The position numbers and the translations under genes are program-made. Positions 8,763-18,272 of a DNA stretch of 64,000 nucleotides are shown here, piece after piece (the stretch's first letter is position 1; each line of letters starts with the position of its first letter). The notes beneath the pieces were generated by a model. That model was not told where the DNA came from. It ran no database searches and saw only the letters and a list, made by a program, of their open reading frames with translations. Source of the stretch: CAVWQV01 sp963757115 (GTDB lineage: Bacteria > Pseudomonadota > Alphaproteobacteria > Acetobacterales > Acetobacteraceae); the NCBI GenBank assembly GCA_963757115.1, contig CAVWQV010000006.1, forward strand, positions 682,001-746,000, given 5' to 3'.

Positions 8763-11700
8763 GTGGTCCAACCTCCAATCGAGCAGGCTCCGGTCGCGTC
8801 TGCGGGCGATCCGGAGGGCGCCGATCGCGGACCGCCGATCCATTTCCACTGCGAGTTGGCGACGCTCTCATCCGACGGCCGCCTGGCGGTCAATGGCTGG
8901 GTATTTTGCGCCGGCACGTTGGAGGCTGTTACCGCCTGGCTCGATGACTGCCATCTGGGTAAGGCCGAGCTCGGCCTGCCACGGGAGGACGTCGGAAGGC
9001 ATTTTCCCGCCATCGCCTCGGCGCGACTGTCCGGCTTTCGCCTGGTCAGGTGCGGCCCCGACTTCCAAGGCGGCGATGGTTGTCTGCGCCTCGTCGCGCG
9101 CAGCGCCGCGGGGCGCATCGAGGCCCTCTCCCGCCGGGTCGAGCGGGTCCCCGGAGCAGCGGCAGCTCCCGACTCGCCGCCATTTCGCCTGGAGATCGAC
9201 AGCCCAGGGCTGACCGCCGGGGCCGCCGCCGACCCGGTTCGCGGGCGGCTGATCATCTCGGGCTGGACGGTCGCACACCCCGGCGTCGCTTGCGTCGAGG
9301 TGCTGATCGACGGGCGGCCCGCTGGGACCGCGCATCACGGCATACCGCGACAGGACGTGGCGGCGGCGTTGCCCGGCTGGCCTGACGCCATGCGCTCCGG
9401 CTTTCTGTTCGCTTGCCCGCCAAGGCTGCTGCGGGCGGGCGCGCACGAGGCCACCCTCCGCGTGAGAGCGCATGACGGTCAGGTTTTCGAGCGAGGGTTT
9501 GCGTTCACGGTTCGGCAGGGCGAAGGCGCGGAGGGCGGGCTCACCGTCCGGCATCACCTCAGCTTCGCAGAGGTTGCGCTGTACGAAGGCATCTTGCATC
9601 GCCTGCAACGACGGTCCGTGTTCCGGCTGCTGATCCCGTTGCGCGCGGCTGACGATGTCGACGCATCGGCCCGGACTGTCGACGCGCTGCACCGCCAGCG
9701 CTACAGCTCGTGGGAAGCTTGGTTGATCGCGACCGATCCCCAGGCGCGCGCGGGCGCCGCCGCGCGGTTCACCTCTATGCCCCAAGCGCGCGTAATCGGG
9801 CCGGAACTGCTCGATCGGCGCCTGGACGGCGATGCGCTGTACGTGCTGCTCGGTCCAGGCGATCTGCCTGGCGCGGACGCGCTCTTCGAGTTGGCCGTGG
9901 CGACCGCGACGGAACCGCAAGCGGAATTCTTCAGCTGCGACGAGTCTCGCATCAGTCCCGCGAGCGGGGAGCGGGAGCCATTCCACAAGCCGTGCTTCTC
10001 CCCCGACCTGCTATTGCACGCGAACTACATCGGGCGATTCTGGTGCGCCCGGCCATCACTACTGGCCCGCGTGGGCGCGACGCCGCGCGCGCTTCTAGAG
10101 CGGGGCGAGTACGACCTGGTGCTGCGCTGCACCGAGGCCGCTCGCGCTGTCCATCACATCCCGCAGGTGCTTTGCCATCGCGGCCTGTGGGAAGAAGGCG
10201 AGGCGTCCGAACGAGCAGCCGTAACGGCCGCCGCGGCGCGCGCCGGTCTGCATGCCGAGATCGGGCGGGGCCGCGCTCGGCGCAGCTATCGGCTGCAACT
10301 CTCGGAGCCGGTTCCCGGACTGGTTTCCGTGCTGATCCCAACCTGTGCCGCGAACGGCCACATCAAATCCTGCCTCGAGAGTTTGCGGGCGCACCGCGCA
10401 TCGGGCCGAATCGAAATCGTTTGCGGCGAAAATATCGGGGCAGCCGGCGCGCATTGGAGGGAATGGCTGCGGAGCGAGGTCGACCGCGTGATCAGCCTCG
10501 ACGGCGCGTTCAACTGGTCCCGCTCCAGCAATCGTTGCGCCGCCGAGGCGCGCGGCGACTTCCTGCTGTTTCTCGACGACGACACCGAGTTCACCGAGCC
10601 AGGTTGGCTCGAGGCGATGCTGGCGCACCTGGCCCGTCCGGGTGTGGGCATCGTCGGCCCGCGATTGTTGTATCCAGATGGGCGCGTGCAGCACGCGGGA
10701 ATGTTTCTGGCCGGCCCAGGCTCGGCCCGCCACGCGTTCCGCTTCGCCGAACCGGACGACCCCGGCTACTTCGGCCTTGCGCTCACGACCCGCAACGTCC
10801 TCGCCGTGACCGGCGCCTGCATGTTGATGCGCCGCAGCCTGTTCGAGACGCTGGGCGGCTTCGACGAAGCGCCCGAGATCATCAACAACGATCTCGATTT
10901 CTGTCTGCGTGCCCACACCGCCGGCCACTCGATCGTCTACACACCCGATGCGAGCCTGATCCATCACGAACTGGCAAGCCGGGCCGCGATCGCCGAACGG
11001 TTCGACGAGGGTCGTTTCGGCCAGCGATGGCGCGCCCTGTTCCAGCGCGGGGACCCGTTCTTCAGCCCCCGTCTCGCCCGAGGTACCGACGATATGGTGC
11101 CCGAGGAGGAATCGGCCGAGCTCGTTTGCGCGCGTCACCCGCTGTTTCACCGTCAGGAGATCGCGCGCATCCTGGCCATCAAGCTCGATCGCATCGGGGA
11201 CTTCTACACTGCGGTGCCCGCGTTGCATCGGCTTCGTCGGCTGTTCCCGGCCGCACGAATCGCGCTGCTCGCGAGCCCTGGTTTGCGGGATTTGGCGATG
11301 CGGACCGGGTCGATTGACGCGTTCATCGATTGGGAGTTCTCCAACCAGCATTCGGGCCTCGGCCAGCAGCAATTCGGGGCGGCCGATTTCGCAGCGTTAT
11401 CCGGCCGGCTGATGCCCGAGCGGTTCGACCTCGCGATCGACCTGCGCAAGCATTCGGACACGCGGGAGGTCCTGCGGCACACCGGCGCGCGCTGGCTTGC
11501 GGGTTTCGATCATGTGGGCCAGTTCGCCTGGCTCGACATCGCCCTCGACTGGGAGGGGGACCGGAGCCTGCAAGCCAAGCGCGGCCACGTGGGGGTCGAT
11601 CTCCTCAATCTGGTAGAGGCGGTGGGAACGGCCACGGCCGATGCGCACGACGCCAGGCCACGCCGCGCTGGGCGGTCGGCGCCCCCTCGCTTCCTCCCCA

Positions 11701-12251
11701 GACTGGAAGAGTTTTTTGACCGACCCATCGTGTGCGTGCATCCGGGCGCGGGGAGTCCAACGCGGCAGTGGCCGGCCGATCGTTTCGCTGCTCTCATCGA
11801 CCTTCTGGTCGCAAAACATGGCGTCCGCATCGTCTTGATCGGCAGCGGTGACGAGTGGGCGCTCGCGGACGCGATCCTGGCCGAGGTCGCCGACCGATCC
11901 GCCGTGCGCTCGCTGATCGGCGAGGTTGCCTTGCCCGACCTCCCGGAGCTGATTGGCGCCTGCGCCCTGTTCGTTGGCAACAACAGCGGCCCTCAGCACA
12001 TGGCGGCCTCTCTGGGCGTCCCGACGGTGGGCATCCACTCGGGCGTCGTGGACGCCGCCGAGTGGGCGCCGCTTGGCCCGCTTGCGGTCGCCGTTCGTCG
12101 CGACATGGCCTGCAGCCCCTGCTACCTGCACCGAGTGCAGGATTGCGCCCGCGGCCTCGCCTGTTTGACTGGGCTGGAGCCTGCCGTCGTGCTGGCCGCT
12201 TGCTCGCGTTTTCTCCCGGCGCCTGCGCCGTTCGGAGCGATACCGGCCTAG
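8763..12251 (+). CDS. Multidomain glycosyltransferase (tandem GT2-type modules plus GT9 heptosyltransferase-like module)
   Basis: 1,162 residues from a GTG at 8763. Residues ~27-127 and ~141-250 are two copies of a small beta-rich module (both with GW, a DxRPxG- or DDCxLG-like turn, GxPRxDV and SGF). Residues ~286-510 resemble the first, degenerate half of tandem rhamnosyltransferase-like proteins (KPCFSPDLLLHANYIGR). Residues ~520-770 are a full GT-A fold: VSVLIPTCAANGHIKSCLES, the DxD-type LFLDDDTEF (~602), LLYPDGRVQHAGMF and NNDLDFCLRAHTAGH. Residues ~803-1150 are GT9-like: ILAIKLDRIGDFYTAVPALH, CVHPGAGSPTRQW and VGNNSGPQHMAASLGVPTVG. It probably builds a surface glycan in the cytoplasm. 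It follows fkbH-like by 35 bp and is probably cotranscribed. No ATG lies near the start, so GTG is an inference. Confidence 0.85.
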   Translation: MVQPPIEQAPVASAGDPEGADRGPPIHFHCELATLSSDGRLAVNGWVFCAGTLEAVTAWLDDCHLGKAELGLPREDVGRHFPAIASARLSGFRLVRCGPDFQGGDGCLRLVARSAAGRIEALSRRVERVPGAAAAPDSPPFRLEIDSPGLTAGAAADPVRGRLIISGWTVAHPGVACVEVLIDGRPAGTAHHGIPRQDVAAALPGWPDAMRSGFLFACPPRLLRAGAHEATLRVRAHDGQVFERGFAFTVRQGEGAEGGLTVRHHLSFAEVALYEGILHRLQRRSVFRLLIPLRAADDVDASARTVDALHRQRYSSWEAWLIATDPQARAGAAARFTSMPQARVIGPELLDRRLDGDALYVLLGPGDLPGADALFELAVATATEPQAEFFSCDESRISPASGEREPFHKPCFSPDLLLHANYIGRFWCARPSLLARVGATPRALLERGEYDLVLRCTEAARAVHHIPQVLCHRGLWEEGEASERAAVTAAAARAGLHAEIGRGRARRSYRLQLSEPVPGLVSVLIPTCAANGHIKSCLESLRAHRASGRIEIVCGENIGAAGAHWREWLRSEVDRVISLDGAFNWSRSSNRCAAEARGDFLLFLDDDTEFTEPGWLEAMLAHLARPGVGIVGPRLLYPDGRVQHAGMFLAGPGSARHAFRFAEPDDPGYFGLALTTRNVLAVTGACMLMRRSLFETLGGFDEAPEIINNDLDFCLRAHTAGHSIVYTPDASLIHHELASRAAIAERFDEGRFGQRWRALFQRGDPFFSPRLARGTDDMVPEEESAELVCARHPLFHRQEIARILAIKLDRIGDFYTAVPALHRLRRLFPAARIALLASPGLRDLAMRTGSIDAFIDWEFSNQHSGLGQQQFGAADFAALSGRLMPERFDLAIDLRKHSDTREVLRHTGARWLAGFDHVGQFAWLDIALDWEGDRSLQAKRGHVGVDLLNLVEAVGTATADAHDARPRRAGRSAPPRFLPRLEEFFDRPIVCVHPGAGSPTRQWPADRFAALIDLLVAKHGVRIVLIGSGDEWALADAILAEVADRSAVRSLIGEVALPDLPELIGACALFVGNNSGPQHMAASLGVPTVGIHSGVVDAAEWAPLGPLAVAVRRDMACSPCYLHRVQDCARGLACLTGLEPAVVLAACSRFLPAPAPFGAIPA

Positions 12252-12273
12252 CGTTTCGTGCTAACGGGAGCCG

Positions 12274-13033
12274 ATGACGGATGCGGAACTCCTGTCCCTG
12301 GCGGCGGATCTGGCACGCCGCGCCGGGTCGTCGATCCTGGCCGTCCGTGCGCGCGGGTTCGACGTCATTGCCAAGCCCGATGCGTCGCCCGTGACCGCGG
12401 CCGACCACGCAGCCGAACAGCTGATCGTCGAGGGGCTGCGCGCGGCGACGCCCAATGTTCCGGTAATTGCCGAGGAGGAGGTCGCCGCGGGAATGCAGGA
12501 TTTCGGCGGCAGAAGCGTATTGGCTCGTGGACCCGCTCGACGGTACGCGCGAGTTCAGCGCTGGGCTTGACGAGTTCACCGTGCATATCGGCCTGGTGCG
12601 CGACGGCCGGGCCGTGCTCGGCGTGGTCGGCGTTCCGGCGCTCGGCGAATTGTTCGGCGGCATGGTAGGCGGCGGCGCTTGGAAGCGCACAACGGCCGGC
12701 GAGCATCCGATCCGCACCCGCGTGCCGCCCTCGGAAGGCATGTCCGTTGTGGCGAGCCGTTATCACGCCAGTGATGCGCGGCTGCAGAGCTTTCTTGAAG
12801 GCCGGAGGGTCGCATCGGTCAGCAATATCGGTTCCGGATTGAAGTTCTGCCGCGTCGCGGAAGGTGCGGCCGACCTGTATCCGCGGTTCAGCCCGACGAT
12901 GGAGTGGGACACCGCCGGGCCGCAGGCGGTGCTGGAGGCAGCCGGCGGCAGCGTGTGCGTACTTGAGGGCCAGCCGTTGCGCTACGGCAAATCGCACTGG
13001 ACGAACCCGCCGTTCATCTGCACAGGGCAGTAG
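12274..13033 (+). CDS. cysQ: 3'(2'),5'-bisphosphate nucleotidase CysQ (frame broken at ~12511)
   Basis: An inositol-monophosphatase-superfamily enzyme that removes the 3' phosphate of PAP/PAPS, a by-product of sulfate assimilation. The metal-binding motifs are present: VIAEEE (~65-69) and, after the break, WLVDPLDGTREF. The C-terminal block GLKFCRVAEGAADLYPRF followed by PTMEWDTAGPQAVL is characteristic of CysQ rather than inositol monophosphatase. The frame shifts at 12511, where GGCGGC-A-GAAGCG has one extra A; removing it joins the halves into ~252 residues. The start at 12274 follows ACGGGAGCCG. It lies 22 bp after the glycosyltransferase gene and may be cotranscribed with it. Convergent with recX. 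Confidence 0.88.
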
Positions 13034-13054
13034 AGGCGCGGACCCGAGGCCTCG

Positions 13055-13639
13055 TCAGCCTCGCCGCAACCGCTCGATCGCCGCGGCCGCATCGTCGGCG
13101 CTCAGGGCGAGCACGCGGGTTGCGACCGCGCGCGAAAACCCGGCGCGGGCGAAGGCGGCGAGATCGGCCCGCCTTGCATCCTGGAGCGCTTCACTGGCCG
13201 ATGGGCGGCTCGAACGGAACGGCCCGGCCCGGCGTCGGCGCGCGAACAGGAGAGCCGCCCCGAACTCGTCGATGCCGTCCCCTTCTAAGGCTTCGCGGCT
13301 GATCGTCGCATCGACGCCCCGGGCCGCCAGATGCGCCGCGATGACGCGGCGAGAGCGGCCGGAGCGGGACAGCCGAGCCGCGCGGGAGGCGGCGAAGGTC
13401 CGGTCGTCGACGGCGCCGGCCGCCGCCAATCGGCGCACCACGTCGGCTGCCGACGCCAAAGCCGCCCGTTGTTGGTCCGCGATCAATTCGGCGGCGACCG
13501 CCTCAGCCCGAGCGCGCACGGCCCAGCGATGAACGCGCCGCTGCAGCACCCTGAGCAGCCCTGCCTCCGTGCTCGCGAAACGCGCCAGGTGCGCCAGCGC
13601 CGCTTCCCGCAACGTCGCCTCATCCGGCGGCTTGGTCAT
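13055..13639 (-). CDS. recX: RecX-family regulatory protein
   Basis: A 194-residue all-helical protein matching RecX, a modulator of RecA filament growth. The typical tandem three-helix repeats are visible: REAALAHLARFASTEAGLLR, then VVRRLAAAGAVDDRTFAASR, ARLSRSGRSRRVIAAHLAAR and a final RADLAAFARAGFSRAVATRV. The start at 13639 (MTKPPDEATLREAAL) is chosen by homology; the frame is open further upstream but without similarity. recA is not in the window. It converges with cysQ (21 bp between ends) and is divergent from argD. Confidence 0.8.
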   Translation of the reverse strand: MTKPPDEATLREAALAHLARFASTEAGLLRVLQRRVHRWAVRARAEAVAAELIADQQRAALASAADVVRRLAAAGAVDDRTFAASRAARLSRSGRSRRVIAAHLAARGVDATISREALEGDGIDEFGAALLFARRRRAGPFRSSRPSASEALQDARRADLAAFARAGFSRAVATRVLALSADDAAAAIERLRRG

Positions 13640-13840
13640 CGAGCGAGCATGCCATGGGCGGCAATCAGCCCGGAAGCGTTCTCGGCCCGCGCCCCGCGCC
13701 CCGCGCCCCCGCGCCACGCACCGTCGCCTGGTTTGACTTGCGTAGGCGTGCGGCCAATCATGCCCTTTCAACCCTGGAGCCGGCGCGACGGGTCGCGGTC
13801 GGGCCCAGGCGTTGGGCCGATGGAGGTTCCGAATACTGTC

Positions 13841-15037
13841 ATGATCGCCGCCCTGATGCCGAACTACAACCGCGCCGACCTCGCCTTCGAGCGGGGCGAG
13901 GGCGCCTGGCTGTGGACGGTCGACGGACGACGACTTCTCGATTTCGGGGCGGGGATCGCCACCTCGTCGGTGGGCCACAACAATCCGCATCTCGTGCAGG
14001 CGATCGCCGAGCAGGCCTCGCGGGTGATGCACGTGTCCAATCTATATCGCATCCCGCAGGCCGAGCGCCTCGCCGCGCGCCTCGTCGAGCACACGTTCGC
14101 CGACAGCGTGTTCTTCTGCAATTCCGGCGCGGAAGCCAACGAGGGCATGATCAAGATCATGCGCCGGACTATGGCGCAGACCGGCCGGCCGGAGCGTTTT
14201 CGCATCATCTGCTTCGAGAACGCCTTTCACGGGCGCACGCTGGCTACCCTCGCCGCCACCGGCAACCCGCACTATCAGGAGGGCTTCGGCCCGGTGGTCG
14301 AGGGGTTCGACCACGTGCCGTTCAACAACATGAACGCGGTTCGCGACGCGATCGGTCCGGAAACCGCCGGCGTCATCGTCGAGCCGTTGCAAGGCGAAGG
14401 CGGCGTGCGCCCGGCCGATCCGCAATTCCTCCGCGACCTGCGCGCCACTTGCGACGAGTTCGGCCTGCTGCTCGGCATGGACGAGGTGCAGTCCGGCATG
14501 GGCCGCACCGGCAAGCTGTTCGCCCATGAGTGGGCCGGGATCGCTCCCGACGTGATGTCGTCGGCCAAAGGGATCGGCGGCGGTTTTCCGCTGGGCGCGG
14601 TGCTGGCGAAGGAGGCGGCCGCCAAGTTCCTCGTGCCCGGCACGCACGGAACGACGTTCGGCGGCAACCCGCTCGCCTGCGCCGCGGGCAATGCGGTGCT
14701 CGACGTGATCCTGGCACCCGGCTTCCTCGCGGGGGTCGAGCGCAAGGGCGCGCGGCTGAAAGGCGGGCTCGAGGCGGTCGCGCGCGAATACCCGCAGGTA
14801 TTCGCGGAGGTGCGCGGTCTCGGTCTGCTGCTCGGCCTGAAATGCGCCATCCCGGTGAGCGAAGTGCAGCCCGCCTGCATCGCCGAAGGGCTGCTCGCCA
14901 TTACCGCGGGCGATAATGTGCTCCGCTTGGCGCCGCCGCTCGTGGTGACCGAAGCGGAGTGCGATGAAGCGGTCGAGATGGTCCGCCGCGCGGCGCGCCG
15001 CGTCCAGCCAAGCGGCGCCAAGGTTGCCGCGAAATGA
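13841..15037 (+). CDS. argD: Acetylornithine aminotransferase
   Basis: A PLP-dependent class III aminotransferase for the fourth step of arginine synthesis (N-acetylglutamate semialdehyde to N-acetylornithine); members often also act in lysine synthesis. 398 residues. The PLP site is Lys243 in SSAKGIGGGFPLGA. Other marks are FCNSGAEANEGMIK, FENAFHGRTLATLAATG, VEPLQGEGGV and MDEVQSGMGRTG. The start MIAALMPNYNRADLAFERG fits alphaproteobacterial ArgD. An ATG at 13820 is in frame, but GGAGG just after it fits the ATG at 13841. Its stop overlaps the argF start (ATGA at 15034-15037), indicating translational coupling. Confidence 0.93.
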   Translation: MIAALMPNYNRADLAFERGEGAWLWTVDGRRLLDFGAGIATSSVGHNNPHLVQAIAEQASRVMHVSNLYRIPQAERLAARLVEHTFADSVFFCNSGAEANEGMIKIMRRTMAQTGRPERFRIICFENAFHGRTLATLAATGNPHYQEGFGPVVEGFDHVPFNNMNAVRDAIGPETAGVIVEPLQGEGGVRPADPQFLRDLRATCDEFGLLLGMDEVQSGMGRTGKLFAHEWAGIAPDVMSSAKGIGGGFPLGAVLAKEAAAKFLVPGTHGTTFGGNPLACAAGNAVLDVILAPGFLAGVERKGARLKGGLEAVAREYPQVFAEVRGLGLLLGLKCAIPVSEVQPACIAEGLLAITAGDNVLRLAPPLVVTEAECDEAVEMVRRAARRVQPSGAKVAAK

Positions 15038-15991
15038 GCGCCTCGCTCCGTCGCGACGACACGGCCGCGCGGGAGGTGGTGACCGGTCCGCGCCACTTCC
15101 TCGACCTGCGCGACTTCGACGGCGGGACGCTGCGGCACATGCTGGAGATCGCCGCGCGCTTCAAGCGCGGGCAGAGCGGCGCCCGCCCGCTCGCCGGCAA
15201 GACGTTGGCGCTCCTGTTTGAGAAGCCGAGCACGCGCACGCGAGTGAGCTTCGAGGTGGCCGTGCGCCAGCTCGGCGGCGATGCGATTGTGCTGTCGGCC
15301 AAGGACATGCAGCTCGGCCGCGGCGAGACGGTGGCCGACACGGCGCGCGTGCTGTCCCGTTACGTGGACGGCATCATGCTGCGCACCGATCGCGTCTGGA
15401 AGCTGCGCGAGATGGCCGAGCACGCCACCGTGCCGGTGATCAATGGGCTGACGGAAGCCTCGCATCCCTGCCAGCTGATGGCCGACGTGCTCACCTTCGA
15501 GGAGCACCGTGGCCCCATTGCGGGGCAGGTGGTTGCCTGGTGCGGTGACGGGAACAACGTGGCGCGAAGCTGGATCGAGGCGGCCGCCCGTTTTGGGTTC
15601 ACCCTGCGCCTCGCCTCGCCCGAAGCGCTGCAGCCGGGCGCTGACATCCTCGCTTGGGCGCGGGCGCAGGGGGCGGCGGTGGAAGTCCTGACCGACGCCG
15701 CTGCGGCCGTTGCCGGGGCGCGCTGCGTGGTGGCCGACACCTGGGTCAGCATGGCCGACGACCCCGACCAGAGCCGTCATAACCTGCTCGCGCCGTATCA
15801 GGTGAACGCGGCAGCTGATGGCGCACGCCGCGCCGGACGCCATCTTCATGCATTGCCTTCCCGCCCACCGCGGCGAGGAGGTGACGGCCGAGGTGATTGA
15901 CGGGCCGCGTTCTGTCGTGTTCGACGAGGCGGAAAATCGCCTGCACGCGCAGAAGGGCGTGCTTGCCTGGACGCTGGGGACCGGCCGCTAG
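15034..15991 (+). CDS. argF: Ornithine carbamoyltransferase (frame broken at ~15813)
   Basis: Converts ornithine and carbamoyl phosphate to citrulline in arginine synthesis. The carbamoyl-phosphate motif STRTR is at 66-70 (FEKPSTRTRVSFEVAVRQLG) and HPCQLMADV follows at ~145. The ornithine-side HCLP motif (IFMHCLPAHRGEEV) appears only after a frame change. At 15813, GCGGC-A-GCTGATG has one extra A; removing it continues the protein through HCLP to the TAG at 15989-15991 (~318 residues, normal length). The intact catalytic motifs on both sides argue for a sequencing error rather than a dead gene. Translationally coupled to argD. Confidence 0.92.
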
Positions 15992-16102
15992 AAGCACCAT
16001 TCGCAGAAACGCTCCCTGGCACTGGTAAGGGACCTTCGCGGTCGTTCGGACCCCAGCAGGAAACAACGCAACAGCGGAGGGACACCGGCGTTTCCTGGTG
16101 CC

Positions 16103-17131
16103 ATGTCTCTCGTCCGCACGGGCCTTGCTGCCCTTCTAGGCCTGTTCCTCGCCATGCCGACCGACGCCGCCCGTCTCCAGCTCACTGACCCGTGGCCCAG
16201 TGCGGAAGCCACACGCGCCATTCAGGGCCAGGAGGTGACATTCTCGAGCAGCGATCCGTTCACCCCCGCCGATATCGGCCGCGCACCCCCGCGCACCGTA
16301 AGCGGGCTGCTGTTCCTTCCGCCCAACGCGAAGCCCGACCACCTCACCCCTGCGGTGGTAATGCTGCACGGCTCGGCGGGCATGATCGCCGACCGGGCGC
16401 GGTACGGGCCGCAACTCGCCGCCATGGGCGTCGCCGTGCTGCTGATCGAGACCTACGACAGCCGACGCGATCTCGCGGTCGGCTTCATCGACCGCGTGCT
16501 CAACATCACGGAAACCATGTTCGTCGCCGATGCCTACGGCGGGCTGCGCTACCTGGCCGCCCGGCCGGAGATCGACGCCCGCCGGGTGGTGCTGGCCGGG
16601 TTCTCCTATGGCGGCATGGCGACCACCTACGCCATCTACCGCCAGATGGCCGACGCGCTGGCCCCGAACGGGCCGCGGTTCGCCGGACACGTGGCCTACT
16701 ACGCACCCTGCATCGCCCGCTTCGCCGACAGCCGGACCACCGGGGCACCTCTGCTCATGCTCTACGGCGGCCAGGACGAGCTGATGCGGCAAGCACGCTG
16801 CGAGCAGATTGCGAACGACATTCGGGGCGGCGGGAGCGCCGTGCAAATCATCGTTTACCCCGAGGCGGTGCATCAATGGGACGGCGGGATGCCTCGCGGG
16901 GTGATCGGCCGGCAGCTCGCAGACTGCCGCTTCCGGGTGGAGCGGGACGGCACGGTGCGCGACGAGAATACCTTCCTGCCGATGTCGGGGCCGTTCCTCC
17001 GCAAGATTATCTTGGGCCTATGCACGGGCAGCCGGCCCTATCCGATCGGTCGGGACGATGCGGTTCGCGCGCAGTCGAACCGGGATTTCGGCCGCTTTCT
17101 CGCAAGCGTATTCGCGACCGCGCCACCCTGA
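16103..17131 (+). CDS. Secreted dienelactone hydrolase-like alpha/beta hydrolase
   Basis: 342 residues with an N-terminal signal peptide (RTGLAALLGLFLAMPTDA) and a dienelactone-hydrolase-type alpha/beta fold. The nucleophile is Ser168 in LAGFSYGGMA. A likely acid is the Asp in LYGGQDELM and the likely His is in EAVHQWDGG. The oxyanion strand VVMLHGSAGM lies near residue 95. It therefore probably acts in the periplasm on an unknown ester or lactone. A Cys pair in the C-terminal half (APCIARF, QARCEQI) could form a disulfide. The stop at 17131 sits next to the convergent LLM gene, whose corrected stop is at 17133. Confidence 0.75.
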   Translation: MSLVRTGLAALLGLFLAMPTDAARLQLTDPWPSAEATRAIQGQEVTFSSSDPFTPADIGRAPPRTVSGLLFLPPNAKPDHLTPAVVMLHGSAGMIADRARYGPQLAAMGVAVLLIETYDSRRDLAVGFIDRVLNITETMFVADAYGGLRYLAARPEIDARRVVLAGFSYGGMATTYAIYRQMADALAPNGPRFAGHVAYYAPCIARFADSRTTGAPLLMLYGGQDELMRQARCEQIANDIRGGGSAVQIIVYPEAVHQWDGGMPRGVIGRQLADCRFRVERDGTVRDENTFLPMSGPFLRKIILGLCTGSRPYPIGRDDAVRAQSNRDFGRFLASVFATAPP

Positions 17132-17132
17132 G

Positions 17133-18183
17133 TCACTTGAAATCTTGGGATCACCTGCTCACAGAGCAGCCGGAGCGAGTGCATCACCCGTTCGTTCGGG
17201 ATCGCCCGGCCGCAATTGAGTTCCGCAAGGATGCCGTCCAGTCCGAGCTCGGCCTGCAGCATCTTGAGCTTGTCCGTGACCATGGCCGGCGTGCCAATGA
17301 TCACCTTGTCGCGCAGGGTGTCGTCGTAGGTGATGGTTTGCAGCGCCTCGCCCCGTTCGGCCCGGCGCTCGACGCTGCGGGCACCGGCGAGGGTCGCGCT
17401 TTCGGTGAGCTGCCCGCCAAGCCACCGGTAGAACGACATGATGCTTTCTTCGGGTTGCTCTCGCGCGCTCCGTTCCGTATCGGCGAGGTAGACCGGCACG
17501 CGGAGATAGACCCGGCCCTCGCCGGGATGGCCGGCTTCCCGCCAGGCTTGGCGGTATTCGGCGATCAGCGGCCCGAGCTCGCGCAATGTTCCGAGCCGGA
17601 CGGCGCAGAAGATGGGCAGGCCGAGCGCGCCGTTGGCCGCGAACGTGTCCGGGCTCGTCGCGGCGACGCGGATTTCCGGATGAGGTCGCTGAAATGGCTT
17701 CGGCACCAGGCAGACGTCCTGGAAGCTGTGGAAACGACCCTCGTAGCTGAAGCGCGGCTGCGTCCAGGCCCGCTTGATGATCTCGAGCGTTTCGGTGAAA
17801 CGATCGCGGCTCTCGGCGTAAGGGACGCCGTAGGCCTGATAGGTGCGCGGGAACCCGCTGCGCCCCACGCCGAAGATCAGCCGCCCTTCGCTGATGTGAT
17901 CGACGGTTGCGGCGTCCTCCGCTAACCGGAGCGGATGACAGAGCGGCAGAACCTGCACCGCCGGGCCGATCTTGATGCGCTTGGTGCGGGCCGCGATCGC
18001 CGCCGCGACCGTGAGCGGGGAAGCGAGCACAGATTGCCCCGGTGAAACGTGCAGCTCGGCTAGCCACATAACGTCCAGACCCCAGGCCTCGGCCGCATCG
18101 ACCTGGGCGAAAAACTCGGCGAAGGCGCCTATTTCCGACTGGCCCGGAGGACACTGGAACTCGTGGAAGACACCGAACTCCAT
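17133..18183 (-). CDS. LLM class flavin-dependent oxidoreductase (3' end affected by a T-run indel)
   Basis: A luciferase-like monooxygenase of ~349 residues: MEFGVFHEFQCPPGQ at the N-terminus, WLAELHVSPGQSVLASPL, RLIFGVGRSGFPRTYQAYG and KPFQRPHPEIRVAATSPDTF. It resembles the alkanal monooxygenase-like subgroup, and the substrate is unknown. As written, the frame runs on to 17038 and overlaps the convergent hydrolase gene by 94 bp. Removing one base from the AAA run at 17140-17142 (TTT on this strand) gives the normal ending VIPRFK and a TGA at 17133-17135, abutting the neighbour. I use that end. Divergent from a LysR-type gene 89 bp away, its likely regulator. Confidence 0.75.
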
Positions 18184-18272
18184 CCCGAGCCCTCCGACAT
18201 TTAACCGATCGTGCGCTCCGGCGGCGGTGCGTTCAATGCCCGAAGATCGGGCGCGACAATACAGGACGAGAC

